NCBI GenBank assembly: GCA_039105265.1
Contig: JAPFFF010000003.1
Coordinates: 3,038,001-3,102,000, forward strand
Origin: Tritrichomonas musculus
Lineage: Eukaryota; Parabasalia; Tritrichomonadida; Tritrichomonadidae
Length of the DNA: 64,000 nucleotides
Direction: 5' to 3'
Shown here piece after piece: positions 1 through 11,500 of the stretch (positions are counted from its first letter, which is position 1; each line of letters starts with the position of its first letter). Made by a program: the position numbers and the translations under genes. The notes beneath the pieces are model-generated. The model was not told where the DNA came from and made no database searches. It worked only from the letters and a program-made list of their open reading frames with translations.

Positions 1-186
1 AATTAATTTTTTTTTCGGATCATCACTAAGAATCTTATAAATTTTCTTGGAAATTGATGACATAATTATTCCGTGAACTTCATACTTTTTTAAACCATTT
101 TTGATTATTAAATCGAATGGAAGAGTTCCGGTTTTCATTGGTTGAAAGTTCGGTTGAGGAGCATCTACCACAATTTCATCAATCAT
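1..186 (-). CDS. Partial BTB-like domain protein (N-terminus only)
   Basis: The reading frame starts at an ATG at 186 on the minus strand and runs open off the left edge (62 codons visible). The protein has a short lead, then a segment reading FDLIIKNGLKKYEVHG followed by IIMSSISKKIYKILSDDP. This matches the first strand-helix unit of the BTB-like proteins common in trichomonads: a polar strand, a 'VHG'-type turn, then 'S..S..I...L..D'. Those proteins usually continue into a BTB fold and ankyrin repeats, but none of that is in the window. It diverges from the gene at 293, so the 106-bp gap probably holds both promoters. Family assignment rests on a short stretch and is moderate. Confidence 0.55.
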   Translation of the reverse strand, partial: MIDEIVVDAPQPNFQPMKTGTLPFDLIIKNGLKKYEVHGIIMSSISKKIYKILSDDPKKKLI

Positions 187-292
187 TTATAAATAAAAAT
201 ATAAATTCGGATTGGATTTACTGATTGATTAGATAAAATTTTAATTTATTAAAACTTTTTGAAAATATTTTTTTTTTTTTATCAAAGGTCAA

Positions 293-874
293 ATGGAAAA
301 TCCAGAAGAATGCTATCGAATATCAAGGCAAACTCTTGAATTAATGGATCAATTTGCTGGCCCAGTAAATAGCTCAAAAAAAAATCTTCCTAGCATTCTC
401 CAATTTCCAGAACGATTAGGAATTAATACTATTCAACCGAAAGTTCTTAAAAATGCCCCAGCTTCCACAAATTCTCAGATATTTATCCATCGAACTGAGA
501 TGGATGAAAATCCAAACATGCCAAATTATTCAATGGAATATCAATATATGGATTTTAATATAAGCCAAAGCAATGACAGAGCAAACCAGCCACCTCCCAA
601 CTGGTCTTTTGATGATTTAACAAGAGAACAGATTAATGAAGATAGCGAAGATGACGATTGGAAAATGCTATCTCATAGAGCATTTTTGAAAAATACCCAG
701 TTTACTCCCCAAAAGAAACAGACTGCGAATGAGCCAAAAATTGATGATAATTACTTCGTGCAACAAGATAAGCAGAAGCTTAAAGAACTAAAAGAAAAGT
801 TCGGATTTAAATTTAATCCCACTGTCGAATATCTTCTTCCTCAGAAAAATCCACTTTTCGATGATGCTGTATGA
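293..874 (+). CDS. Unknown acidic protein, 193 aa
   Basis: A clean ATG-to-stop frame of 193 codons. I do not recognise the family. The N-terminal half is polar. An acidic patch (EDSEDDDW) lies near residue 120 and a basic helical stretch (DKQKLKELKEKFGFKF) near 160-175. The C-terminus ends in a short hydrophobic/acidic tail. No signal peptide or membrane segment is visible. A copy of the motif ACTTTTTGA lies about 35 bp upstream of the ATG, and TCAAAGG close to it could be an initiator. Coding character is supported by ordinary codon use compared with the AT-rich flanks. Confidence 0.75.
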   Translation: MENPEECYRISRQTLELMDQFAGPVNSSKKNLPSILQFPERLGINTIQPKVLKNAPASTNSQIFIHRTEMDENPNMPNYSMEYQYMDFNISQSNDRANQPPPNWSFDDLTREQINEDSEDDDWKMLSHRAFLKNTQFTPQKKQTANEPKIDDNYFVQQDKQKLKELKEKFGFKFNPTVEYLLPQKNPLFDDAV

Positions 875-1347
875 TTTTGTTTATTTGCATTTGATATTTT
901 ATTCCATAATATTATTATAATATGTTGTATTTTATTAAAAATCAGAGAAAATCTCACTTACTAAATAGAGTTTTTATTTATTTGTAAATTCTATAATGTA
1001 TTATTGAGCATGTTTTAAATTCTATCTACAAAAAACGCCTTCTAACTAATAATGTTATAGATACAATACTATATTTAAGTTATTCTCCTCAATATCTTTT
1101 TTATACATATAACTTAAAAGTCAATGCACATATACTAAATAGAAACTTAGGAAAGAAAATTAATTACAGTGTAAATAATTAAGATAATTAGAGATACTAT
1201 ATTTCACTTTTTGAGGCAATTTTATTTTATTTTCTCTTCATTTCTTTTGAATTTTCACTTTTTTGAGAGCTTTGGTGGTACTGAGTTTTTGGTTCCAGTT
1301 TATTTGGTCTAATATATAAATTAATTTTGAGTTAAAAATATGTTTAA
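875..1347. other. Intergenic DNA, no gene seen
   Basis: AT-rich sequence after the 193-aa gene. It contains ACTTTTTGA-type motifs near 1207 and, at 1271-1307, a copy of a dispersed repeat (GGTTCCAGTTTA core) that recurs near 28965 and 52933. No other structure was seen. Confidence 0.5.
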
Positions 1348-2412
1348 TCCCATTCAAGATCTGTTTCTGAGATACATTAATAGTTTCTCTATCTAGATGT
1401 GCACGAGATAAGAAATATGTATTACTCGCTCAAATCTTCAATCAAAATTCGAGGTTTTGCTCATAAATGCATTCGTAAGTTCTTAAATTTCTGGAGATCC
1501 TTCTCAAAAATTAATATAAATCCACGTGAAATTGAGAGGCTTTATAGTCAGTAAAGGTTTTTTCTTTAATAATTTATATTATATTTAGCTTATTTACGTA
1601 GAGAGTATTCTGGACTTCTTTAGAAAGATACGGAAATGAGTTTAATTGAAAACTATATGTTCACAAAAAAAGCTTTGAAGCCAGATAATAGGTATTACCA
1701 AAAAGCAAACAGATCTCAATCAAATCGATTCGGCTATATCTCATCATTTTCTCCCATCTATTTTTCTTCCTAATAAAATCTACTATCCACCAATAAATCA
1801 AAATCAAGTCGAAAGTCAAACTACTACAACTTATCATATCCGATCGATTTTATAGGATCAAGTTTACTAACAATCACCTCAGGTGCAAGGCCAACAAGCT
1901 CATATTATCCTGCAACAAACTTAGTAATAGGCTTATTATTCTCGTGAGTAAATATTCGTTCTTTTCTTTGACAACCAATAGAAGAAGCTTTCAGGTAATA
2001 TTTTCATAACTAATTATGCAACACAGCAACAAGTCCCAAGTCAATCCTTTCAAACTACATATAAGATTGATGCTCAACTGGCAACAGTATTTCTGGTTAT
2101 TTTAGAGAACTCTCAAGATAAATTGCTGACATAAAAGCAGAACAAATGTTTCGAGACAGCTGAATAATATAGAAATAATGGGCAATGTCACAAGCTTTGC
2201 GTGGAATGATTTATATAATTATGCTCAGCAATATAAAGCGAAGTCTTAAAGTATCAAAAATATCAGAAGTACAGCTTAAAACATCACAGCTATGGACGAA
2301 CTTTAGAATCAATTCCAATCAACAAAGAAATATGTTTCCACAATAGATAGAAACTTTGGTGTCTTGAGGAAAATCTGCAATGATTGTCTCGAATACAACC
2401 TTAGATCATGAT
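1348..2412 (+). pseudogene. Decayed coding-like stretch, partly Gln-rich
   Basis: The base composition is less AT-rich than its flanks, and long frames look protein-like but are broken. Frame 1 from about 1348 to 1944 is interrupted only by TAA/TAG codons and closed by TGA at 1945. An overlapping frame around 1780-1950 is Gln-rich (SPQVQGQQAH). A last stretch at about 2155-2410 reads NVTSFAWNDLYNYAQQYKA and later KKYVSTIDRNFGVLRKIC, again with TAA/TAG interruptions and a TGA end. The simplest view is an old pseudogene of a Gln-rich protein in which CAR codons became TAR. I recognise no family. Frame choice is uncertain and the stop pattern could be chance. Confidence 0.35.
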
Positions 2413-2435
2413 TTTTTTCAATCGTATTTAAAAAT

Positions 2436-2927
2436 AAGCTTGTTATTTAGAGAATCATTCTCAAAAACACCACTCTTGTGCTTTTGATACCCCATTGTCA
2501 GTTTAAAAAACTGATATTGAGATTATCGATTAGCATGATATTATATGAAATGTGACATGAAAATCTTTGTAAGCTTTATCAATTATCAAGATTTCAAATA
2601 TATTTATCTTTTTTTATGTTTCGTATTTCTGAATTTAAAAAATATAAAAACAACTAATAGAATATATTGATGTCTATTTTAAGATTAAAATCAAGAAATA
2701 CATTCCTTTTTTTTTTTTTATGAAATTTGATTCCAAATTTAGATCAAAAAATTATCAAAAAGTTTATTTAATATTTTGGATATCAAAAGTCAAGAAAAAA
2801 AGTTCTCAATCTCTGAAATTGATCTAGAGTATCAGTGTATATTTATTTATCGATATCAAAAAGCGAATCAATTAATAATTGTCATTTGACAATTATTGAT
2901 CTCGAGAATCAGAAAATAATGAGCTCC
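2436..2927 (-). mobile_element. MULE-type MITE, older copy of the 48526-49000 family
   Basis: A 492-bp segment is flanked by an 11-bp direct repeat TATTTAAAAAT at 2425-2435 and 2928-2938. Its ends are imperfect inverted repeats (AAGCTTGTTATTT at the left; the complement of GGAGCTCATTATTT at the right). The whole length aligns, in reverse orientation, with the element at 48526-49000, sharing for example the stretch ATTTATCTTTTTTTAT. No coding capacity is seen. Target duplications of 10-11 bp are typical of Mutator-like elements, so it is called a MULE-type MITE by inference. Confidence 0.75.
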
Positions 2928-2938
2928 TATTTAAAAAT

Positions 2939-3288
2939 TAGATATTGTTTCTCGGCAATAATAGAAAAGCTTAAATATTCAATTCTATAAATATACATAT
3001 ATATGAGTTAATATGCAAAGCATTGTTTTAAATAAATATATTAATTATTTATCAAGATATACATAAAATTCTAAAACGAAAAGAATTCAATGCAATAAAA
3101 TATTTTTTTTCAAAAAGTGAAATCAAATTCATTTGAATAATTATTAATTGGATTTTTTCGTCATTTGTTTTTAGGAAATCATCATTTTCCATAATTGATT
3201 GATTGGTTGAATAACAAAAGAGTATTTTTGGCTAGAAAATACAAACTCTCTCATGATTTTTAAATTTTTTCCATCTGGTCAAATGATT

Positions 3289-3325
<37 letters not shown>

Positions 3326-3555
3326 TTTTCTATTATCACTAATCCTCTCAAACAATTAGTCACCTCACTTCGAAAAGAATAAAATCATTGAAATTGAATT
3401 AATAGAAAAAGTTCATTATATTTTCTGAGATAACCTCACTTGAACAATCATTTGTGAGAATTTCTGAAGCAAATCAATTTTTTTCAATGCATTCAATTTT
3501 AAATAATAATGCAATTCTTTCTCTCCACCAAATTAATGACTTCATTTTAATTTAG
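2939..3555. other. Intergenic DNA upstream of the Myb gene
   Basis: AT-rich, with a homopolymer of 33 A at 3291-3323 and a TCAAAAAGTGA motif near 3109. No gene seen. Confidence 0.5.
3542..3549 (+). promoter_or_regulatory. Initiator-like TCATTTTA before the Myb ATG
   Basis: TCATTTTA lies 7-14 bp upstream of the ATG at 3556. Trichomonad core promoters characteristically use an initiator around TCA+1(Py)(T/A)(T/A) within about 20 bp of the start codon, and this matches. No TATA-like context can be judged in such AT-rich DNA. Confidence 0.4.
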
Positions 3556-4170
3556 ATGTTCGCAAATTACAACAAAGCTTTAAGCCAAGGCACTATTAAT
3601 ATGGTCAATCAAAATTTAAACAATCAAAATCAAGTTAAGAGACGAACTCGAATGCCATTTACAAAAGAAGAAGACCAATTATTACTTCAACTCGTTCAAT
3701 ATTTTGGAATTAATGATAAAAACAATTGGTACTTTATTGCAAGTCGTATTAACGGAAGAAGTCCAAGACAATGTAGAGAACGTTATCAGCTCTTCTTAAG
3801 CGATGATGTCCGAAAGAAAGCCAAGTGGACAAAAGAAGAAGATGAATTACTGATTTCAAAGTATAATATATACGGTCCTCACTGGAAACAGATGGAGCAA
3901 TTTTTTGTTGGTCGAACATCTTACAATATTAAGAACAGATTTATTTCACTTAGTAGACGAAACAAATTTACTAATGAAAATGAAGAAATTCAAAATCAAA
4001 AATCAAATGAAACAAATACTAAAGTTGAAAAAGAAATAGCTCCAAACTCAAATCCAACATTTAACAATGAATATTCTTCTGTTTTGAATGAATCTGATTT
4101 TGATTTTGATTTTGATCTCGATCTTTTTCCATTAGTTAATGGAATTGAACAATTTGCAATGTTTGAATAA
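3556..4170 (+). CDS. R2R3-type Myb DNA-binding protein, 204 aa
   Basis: Two Myb repeats are clear. Repeat 1 (about residues 33-83) starts FTKEEDQLLLQLV and ends RQCRERYQLFL; repeat 2 (about 89-136) starts WTKEEDELLISKY and ends NIKNRFISL. The spaced aromatic residues (W/F..W..Y/F) expected in each repeat are present. A Ser/Asn-rich linker follows, then an acidic C-terminal run alternating Asp and Phe (about 178-190), which could be an activation segment. Small Myb proteins of this size are abundant in trichomonads, where some bind promoter elements. Likely a nuclear transcription regulator; its target is unknown. Confidence 0.93.
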   Translation: MFANYNKALSQGTINMVNQNLNNQNQVKRRTRMPFTKEEDQLLLQLVQYFGINDKNNWYFIASRINGRSPRQCRERYQLFLSDDVRKKAKWTKEEDELLISKYNIYGPHWKQMEQFFVGRTSYNIKNRFISLSRRNKFTNENEEIQNQKSNETNTKVEKEIAPNSNPTFNNEYSSVLNESDFDFDFDLDLFPLVNGIEQFAMFE

Positions 4171-4424
4171 ATTGAACAAAGCATTGATTGAAATACAATA
4201 GAAAGAATTAATTGAAAGATAGCATTTCAATATCCAAATACTATTCTTCACTTTTATTTCAAATACCATTTGCACATATTAATCAAATTTAAAGGAAGAT
4301 ATTCAAGATCTATTTTTGGATATCTCAACAATGAAATTGCGATAATAATCCATTATGTTTTTATTTTCTAAATTAATAAACGTATAGATTAAAACCATTA
4401 ATAGCTTTATTTATTATTAATTCT

Positions 4425-4703
4425 CATTTTAAACACATTGCTATTAACAAGGCACTACGTTTGTTTGTCTTAGTTAAAACGGAAAACAGATTTCCATAAA
4501 GTGAGAATGATTTAATACTTGATACCTTTGGAGGATCAGGTTCAACTCTTCTGGCTTGTGAAGAAATCAATAGAATATGCTATATGATGAAAATAGATCC
4601 CAATTACTGTGATATGAATATGGAAAGATACAAGAATTAAATGAAACAAATTGAATAGCAACAGCAATAAACTATTAACTTTACTTCTCTCAAATCTAGT
4701 TGA
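4425..4703 (+). pseudogene. C-terminal remnant of a bacterial-type N6/N4 DNA methyltransferase
   Basis: One frame of 93 codons contains NDLILDTFGGSGSTLL, then NRICYMMKIDPNYCDM and ERYKN. This is the AdoMet-binding motif I (FxGxG) and the following acidic 'EIDPxYC' strand seen at the C-terminus of beta-class N6-adenine/N4-cytosine methyltransferases, in which motif IV (DPPY) precedes motif I. The catalytic half is absent. An in-frame TAA lies shortly before motif I. After ERYKN come two more TAR codons in a Gln-rich tail, then a TGA at 4701. Such genes are of bacterial or phage type, so an old lateral acquisition is likely. This copy is a fragment and surely inactive. Confidence 0.7.
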
Positions 4704-4730
4704 GAGTAGTTTAAATAAATTACTTACTAT

Positions 4731-5018
4731 CTATTTCTTGCAGATTGTTTTTTTGTGAAGTGCACTAACTTTTGCACAATTTAATTCAGTTTGTTCAAAA
4801 CTTCTCTTATTTTCCTCAAACCTTTGTTTCAAATAATCGATAGTTTCCTGAGTCATCTCCTCTTCTTCTATTAAATGATTATCAACTCTATCTCTTAATT
4901 CTATTCGTCCATTATTTCTATAATAAGCTATTCCTGAATCCATATGCCTTTCTATAACAACAAATTCTGGCGCTGAATCTGGATAAAATATACGTACATC
5001 ACTAATAATTCCTGACAT
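4731..5018 (-). CDS. Unknown small protein, 95 aa
   Basis: An ATG-initiated frame starting MSGIISDVRIFYPDSAP and ending KKTICKK. The middle is rich in Glu/Asp/Arg with a helical segment (ETIDYLKQRFEENKRSFEQ). It converges on the methyltransferase remnant. Its start lies only 33 bp from the TTAA-flanked element at 5052, so its original promoter may have been displaced. The codon pattern looks coding, but I recognise no family. It may be a short gene or the end of a broken one. Confidence 0.5.
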   Translation of the reverse strand: MSGIISDVRIFYPDSAPEFVVIERHMDSGIAYYRNNGRIELRDRVDNHLIEEEEMTQETIDYLKQRFEENKRSFEQTELNCAKVSALHKKTICKK

Positions 5019-5051
5019 TATGAATGATATATTTTTTTAGAAACTTTTTAA

Positions 5052-7262
5052 GGGGGACCTTTCAATGTAAAACGATCAGGCCAAATTATTGGCCTAAAGG
5101 TTAAATAGATAATTATGATTTATAAGATTATCTTCTATGTTTTGTTTAGACAATTATATTATTTCGCTTATGTTAATAACTATGTAAGTCATTTGATATA
5201 TCAATTAAAGGTTAGACAATAATAATAAAAAAGTAAATTCAATTTCATTTTTAAAAACTGTTTTCACAATAAAATAAATTGATTATCAGATTGTTCACAC
5301 ATGCTTAATAAGTTTTATTTGATGTTTTTAATAGAAATTAAAATGAATTATAATAAGTTTTTTGATAATTACTTAAAAAAACATATTTATATATATATAT
5401 CATACATATTTAATTTATTATATTATATAAAAATATAAAATGTCAAAATAACAAAAACATTGAGAGATAATAGGAATATTCAAAAAAAAATAGATTAAAG
5501 ATTGATTATTATATATTGAATATGACTTTTATTATTATTTATAATATATTATTATTTGAAATATATTTGTTTAACTAATATATTAATACTATAATACTAT
5601 ATTTTAGTTTTAAAAATACTTTTGAAAATAAATGCGTAGTTTTATATTTATTTGTATTGATATTGATCTTATTTTCGTTTAGTTTATTATTACATTTTAT
5701 TATAATATATATCATTTTATAGATCTATAATATAAAGATTAAATTCGTTATTAGTAAAGATATAAGCATACTACTTTTTTTATTTGAAAAATATTGAATG
5801 ATTCAAACAATTTTACTCAGTTATTTAATGTATGAGATATCAATATTAGATTCATTTAATACACAAAAATAAACATATAATATATAAATAGATTAATTGA
5901 ATACTTTTAAATAAACGTATTTAAATATTGAGACTCTTTTCCTTTTCTATCAAAATATGATTAATTCAGTTTAAAAAAATAAAATATTAATAATATTATT
6001 ATTTCAATTAATATTTATTAAATATTTATTATTATAATTATAATAAATATATTATATAGGAAATAACAAGAAATTAAAATATAATTAATATATATCTAAT
6101 TGTATCAATTCAAATTTTCATTTTTTTTTTTTTTTTTTTTCATAAATTGAATTATTAAAATGCATATAATTCTATGTAAAACTATATTCAATCAATATAA
6201 TCAATATAATATTTAATATACAATATATAGAAATTAAATTATATATAATAAATAATTAACCCTGATAAATAAAAAGATAAAACAATATTTTATATTAAAT
6301 AAATACAATTTTTGTGAGAATTATTTTATTGAAAAAACTATTGATTACAATTATTTTGTTTTTAGAATTACCCACTTGATTATAATATTTTTTAGTATTA
6401 TATTGAATATTCAATTTATAGATGCATATTAAAATATATGTAAGTATATAATAATTTAAAAATATATCATTTTTAAATTATTATTTATATATTAAACTAT
6501 ATATTTATGTATTTAAATCAATATTATTGGTATTATAAAATATGAATTGAATGTAAATTAATATTTTCAAAACATCCTATATGTATTAATAAAGATGCCA
6601 TTGATCTAATTAAATATGGGCTAAGCAATTATAAAAAATTGAATGCAATATGTTTATTTAATATAACAAATTACATCATATATAATATACATATTTTAAA
6701 TAAAAACAATGTGTTTCTTTTTTAAAAATTGAATATTCATTTGCAAAACAATATAATAAAAATATGCATGTTTACTTTATTTATAATAGAAATAAATAAA
6801 TAAATATATACCTAAATCCAAAAACAGTTTATTTCAGCTGTAGGACCATTTTTGCTCTGATCAATTTTCCATGTATTTTTATAATGGAGAATTTAAAAAT
6901 GAAATAACTCAATCCATAAAATTATTTATCATATTATTTTTATATACATAGAAACTATGTAAGCCAAATTAAATAATCTAGGTCTCAAACTAGTAAATAA
7001 TATATTACATGCATTAAAGCATCAAAGAATTTTGCAAACAATCATCATTTTTCATTATTTGATATAAATTTTTGATATTTGAGGCCTAGATATTCTAAAC
7101 TATCTATTACATAATATGAATGCCAAAAATCAAAATCACCTTAAATCTTTACATTGAGTTATTTCATTTTTAAATTTTCAATTAAAATTTGAATTAAAAC
7201 GATAATATTCAAGTCAAATATTAATCGTTCAATTTATAATAGTAAACGGGGAAAGGTCCCCC
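5052..7262. mobile_element. TTAA-flanked non-autonomous transposon, 2.2 kb
   Basis: Terminal inverted repeats GGGGGACCTTTC (5052-5063) and its exact complement (7251-7262) are each bordered by TTAA (5048-5051 and 7263-7266). Counting the TTAA and the adjoining A/T run, a 20-bp perfect inverted repeat spans 5044-5063 and 7251-7270. A TTAA target duplication is characteristic of piggyBac and Kolobok superfamilies; Kolobok is known from trichomonads. The interior is extremely AT-rich and has no credible reading frame, so it depends on a transposase elsewhere. A small palindrome (AGGCC...GGCCT) lies near 5080-5096. Confidence 0.75.
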
Positions 7263-7266
7263 TTAA

Positions 7267-8560
7267 AAAGGGAAAATTCATTCAAGCCCCCATTTTTCAC
7301 ATCACATTTCTTTTTGGGAGCTAAATGATTTTTTGTTTATTTTTTGATTGAAAGTTGCATTTTAGCCCCCAATTTTTTTTATTCATAAGTGTTTTTCATC
7401 CCATTTACTTTACATCTCGCAAGTATTTCCCAAAATATTTTTTCTTTGTTGCTCGTATATGCATATTACTAAATAAATAAATAGATTTGGTTGAAAATAT
7501 TAAAAGATATTATTATTTATCTCTATTTATAGGTAAAAAGGACATCTTATCTCTTGAATTTGATAGAAATAAAATGATTAAAGGTTTTATTCATAATATT
7601 TTTTCTATATATAATGTTTTGTTTAATCAAAGATTTTATATTCTAAAAATTTTTTTGCGTTTTTGGTTATATATGTGTAATTATTTTCGAATATCGTTTA
7701 TTATTTTATTCGCCAAAGAATTTCTCTATTTTTAATCATTTTTGTTGTTCATGAAAAAAAACTAAAAGTCTTTATTTTGCTTTTACTAAACGATTTTTTT
7801 ATATATTTTTGATAGTATATATGGTCAAAGTAATTTAAAAAAGTTTCTATTACACTAATTTTTACTTAGGATCAATTTAATTAAATTATTTAACGCAGCA
7901 GCATTTTCTTTTTGCCCAAAATGTTCTTAAACTTAAACCAGACATTATACTTTCATATTTTTATAATGAATATGAAATATAATAATTAATTCATGTTAAT
8001 ATAAACGCCAACCTTATGGCTTTTTTTGTGATAATATATAATTTCCAGTATGAGTTAATGATTCTTTACCTTTTTATTCTATCTATCATTAAATTGTTTA
8101 TCGTAATAAAGTAATCATCAAGAATTATTGATGTTTTGTAGAATTTTTCGTTTTATTTTTATCTATCTATGTTTTTTAACATATAATTTCCTTTTTTTTG
8201 CATTTATTTTATTTTAATATGCTTTTTTTGCTCTTTTTTTTTAATAATTTTACGATTATTTTCAATTGAAAAAGTTTTCAAAAAAATGGGGACTAAAAAA
8301 CACATTTTTACATTTTTTCTCCCATTTTTCCTTTCAATTATTAAAAATTCAGGGAATAAATGGCTCAATTTGAAAATCTTTAAAATTTTCAAACAAGTTT
8401 TTGAATTAAAATTCACAAAATTCCAGATTTTGATAAATCAAACAAAATCTCGCATTGTAGAAAATCCAAATGTCAGCTCGCATAGAGGTCTCTGAAAAAA
8501 TAGCAAGTATATTTTAATTTTCTAACATCAGAATATCTCGTTAACAAATTTCTATGGGGA
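7267..8560. other. Intergenic AT-rich DNA
   Basis: No credible gene; an 82-codon frame at 7487 is low-complexity AT translation. C-rich words (AGCCCCCA at 7279 and 7364) and a roughly complementary TGGGGACT near 8286 hint at a decayed inverted-repeat element, but the match is weak. Confidence 0.4.
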
Positions 8561-11500
8561 ATGAATGAAACAGTTTTTTACATTGGCCAATCAAAGTATA
8601 ATCTTTCAACATTGAGAACAAAATCAAGTGGAATTTTAATGCTTTCATTAGGGGCATTGTATATTTTTGATACACATCCTATTAAAAAACCAACTCTCAA
8701 ATATCATATTAGTCTTCTTCGATGCAGAAAAGTTGAATTAAATGGAAAATACCTAATTCTTACTGTTCCTTTAATGCGCCTTGATTCCAACATCGATGAG
8801 TCAGATTATTCAAACTTACCATTGCCAATTCCAGGATTAACAATGACAGCTATTGATGATGAGGATTTTGTTGATAGTGATGATGAAGAAAAAGACAATA
8901 ACTCTAAAAAAGATAAAAATAAGAAAAAGAAAAAAGAAAAAAATAAACCTTCCAAAGAAAATAGTCAAGAATGGGTAATTGATCAAGAAGAAAGTGAAAA
9001 TGGGAAGAAAAATTCAAAGACGGACCAAAATAAGAACTCAGAATCGAAAGATAATAATAAAAATTCAAAAGATTCAGGAAATGAGGAAATAGACAAGAGT
9101 AAAGATTTAGAAACTGATGAAATATCAGAAAAAGAAAACCAAAAGAATCTAGAAGAAGAAGAAGCAAACGAAGAAGGAATTGACAATTTAAACAATTCAA
9201 AATCTACAGAGAATCAAGTAGAAAATACAGATTTAAAAGAAGAAATTTTAGAAAATGAAGAAAAACCAAAATTAGATTCAGAAGACAATAAAAATTGGGT
9301 TGTTTCTGAAGATTCTGACATCAAAATCAGCGAAGAAGAGAAGAAGAATAAAAAGAACAATAAAAAACAGAATAACAATAACAAAAAAAAGAAAGGCAAA
9401 AAAGATATCAAAGAAATTATATTTAAAATAGATAATGCCAAATATTCAAAACATATGTTTAAATCGATTTGTAAAGTCATTACAAGTATTTTATATAAAG
9501 TAACCAATTCAATCAGACCAAAAATTATAAGAAATAATCAAAAATTACAATTTGCCATACCCAAAAGACCCAAAGGTTCATTAATAAATAGAGCAATTTG
9601 TGTATCTCATTACTGTTTTCGACAAGGTAATTCACTTGAGTGTGCTGATTATTTTGATGATAAATGGAGTGGACAACCTGTTCTTGTAATTGGGCCCAGT
9701 TTCCATCCAGGTGGCTATGGAATTCCATTTGGCTGTTCTATTGGTCTAGAAAACTGCATAAAAGCAGTAGTTTTTAAACGAGCCCATTTTGAATATTTTT
9801 CAGCATTTCTCTCGACTATTTTAATTTCGTCACCATCTGTAACTACTGTTGGACTAACGGAATATCCACGAGGCCAAGAAATTTCGATTAAATTCAACAA
9901 TGTCAATCAAACGAATATCGATTCATGGATTCTATTGAATTGTTGTTCGGCCATGGTCAAATCATTTGCCAATGCAACCGACGATCTACCAGCTCCCATT
10001 CGATCCTTAACGATTGGCCGTCATTCATATAACAAAAATGATGCAAACGAAGTCTTCTCAATTATTTCAGAGAAACCCAAATTGGCAGAATTAGCACAAC
10101 TAGTATTGACCACTCTTAATTTCAATGAATTTCCCAAACAATCGTTTACGACACTTTGCACCACCTTAAAAAATTTAGAAGAACTTGAAATTTCACGAGT
10201 GAACATTGATGGTAGTGAAATTTTTCAGGCGGTTTGTTCGGATGCTCCACACATACGTCAACTCATTATGAAAGGTCTCAAATTTGAGAAAAAATGGTTT
10301 TTGGAAGATAAATTAACATTGCCAATTGGCCTTATTTATCTTGATCTTTCGGAGAACTTTTTCACACGATCAACTCTTGCCGATCTTCTTCAAAACATCA
10401 CGTATAAAGTGTCCAAGCTTCCTTTTTTCTTCCTTCTTCGATCAATTCGGTTTACTGAGAGTGTTTATCCATCATTCAAGACAGATTTTAACGTCAGTTT
10501 ATGTCAGCCAAACCTCCTTGAATTTGACATGTCAGGAAACTACTTCCCTTTTGTTAGTTACGAGCCCATTTTTAACTTTATAGGCACGCAAAAGCGAATT
10601 AGAAATCTTATCTTCACTGACGTTTCTGCTGAGAATCAACGTTACTTTGTTCATTTGCTTGCATCAATTCGCAGTTGCAACTTTTTGACTGGGTTCGATT
10701 TGAGTGGCAATTTTCGGCCAATCATCATTCAGCAGTTCATCACTTCAATCTCTGGAAACTTGAGTATCAAGCGCCTCTCTTTGAAAAACAGCGGAGGAGG
10801 AAACGGAAGCTACAACATGATCCAGAATCTCCTCGACATTGTCAAAGGTCTTCGTGAGATTGAAATCGACGGTTTTCATCCAGAGAAAAAAAGTGCCAAG
10901 GATGAAAGACATCCTTTAATCTTTTGCTGGACGAAAATTCGGGATTCAAAGTCTATCGTCGCTAATGATCTGCCAATCATGGACCTGTCCGATCTTGGCT
11001 ACGAGATCAAGAAAGTCAGCAAAGATGACGAAGACCATAGTGAAGAAGATGGCGAGGAAGAGGATAATTCTGATTCTGAAAAAAGTGACAATTTACAAAA
11101 TGACGTGTTTTATCGTTTTGATTCTAAATTTTCAGATGAAGACATAAAATTATTCAAGGATTTGATCCCTCCGAAACGTTCCTTGCCAACCACGATGGAG
11201 GAAAGGTTTGCTTACTTGTTCTTGTGCATTAAAACGGGAAAAATCGAGGATATTAAACGGGCAATTTCACCTGAAATTTTCACCATTCTTCACAAAAATT
11301 TCTCACCCATTGAAAATGCAGAAGAAGGTAACAATGACAAAGAAAAAGTGGACGAAGAGAAAAGTGCCGATAAAAGTGAAAATGATCAAGATAGCTTCGA
11401 TCCAAACATCTTGAAAATCACTCTGAATAATCAGAAAAGTCGTAACGATATCTTGGCATCAATGGCACTTTTGTCAAAAACCGTTATAAAAGATATGGAA

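Noticed and set aside
7487-7735. 82-codon frame in AT-rich DNA
   Set aside because: The translation is Phe/Ile/Tyr/Lys-rich low complexity typical of AT-rich non-coding DNA, with no start context or homology pattern.
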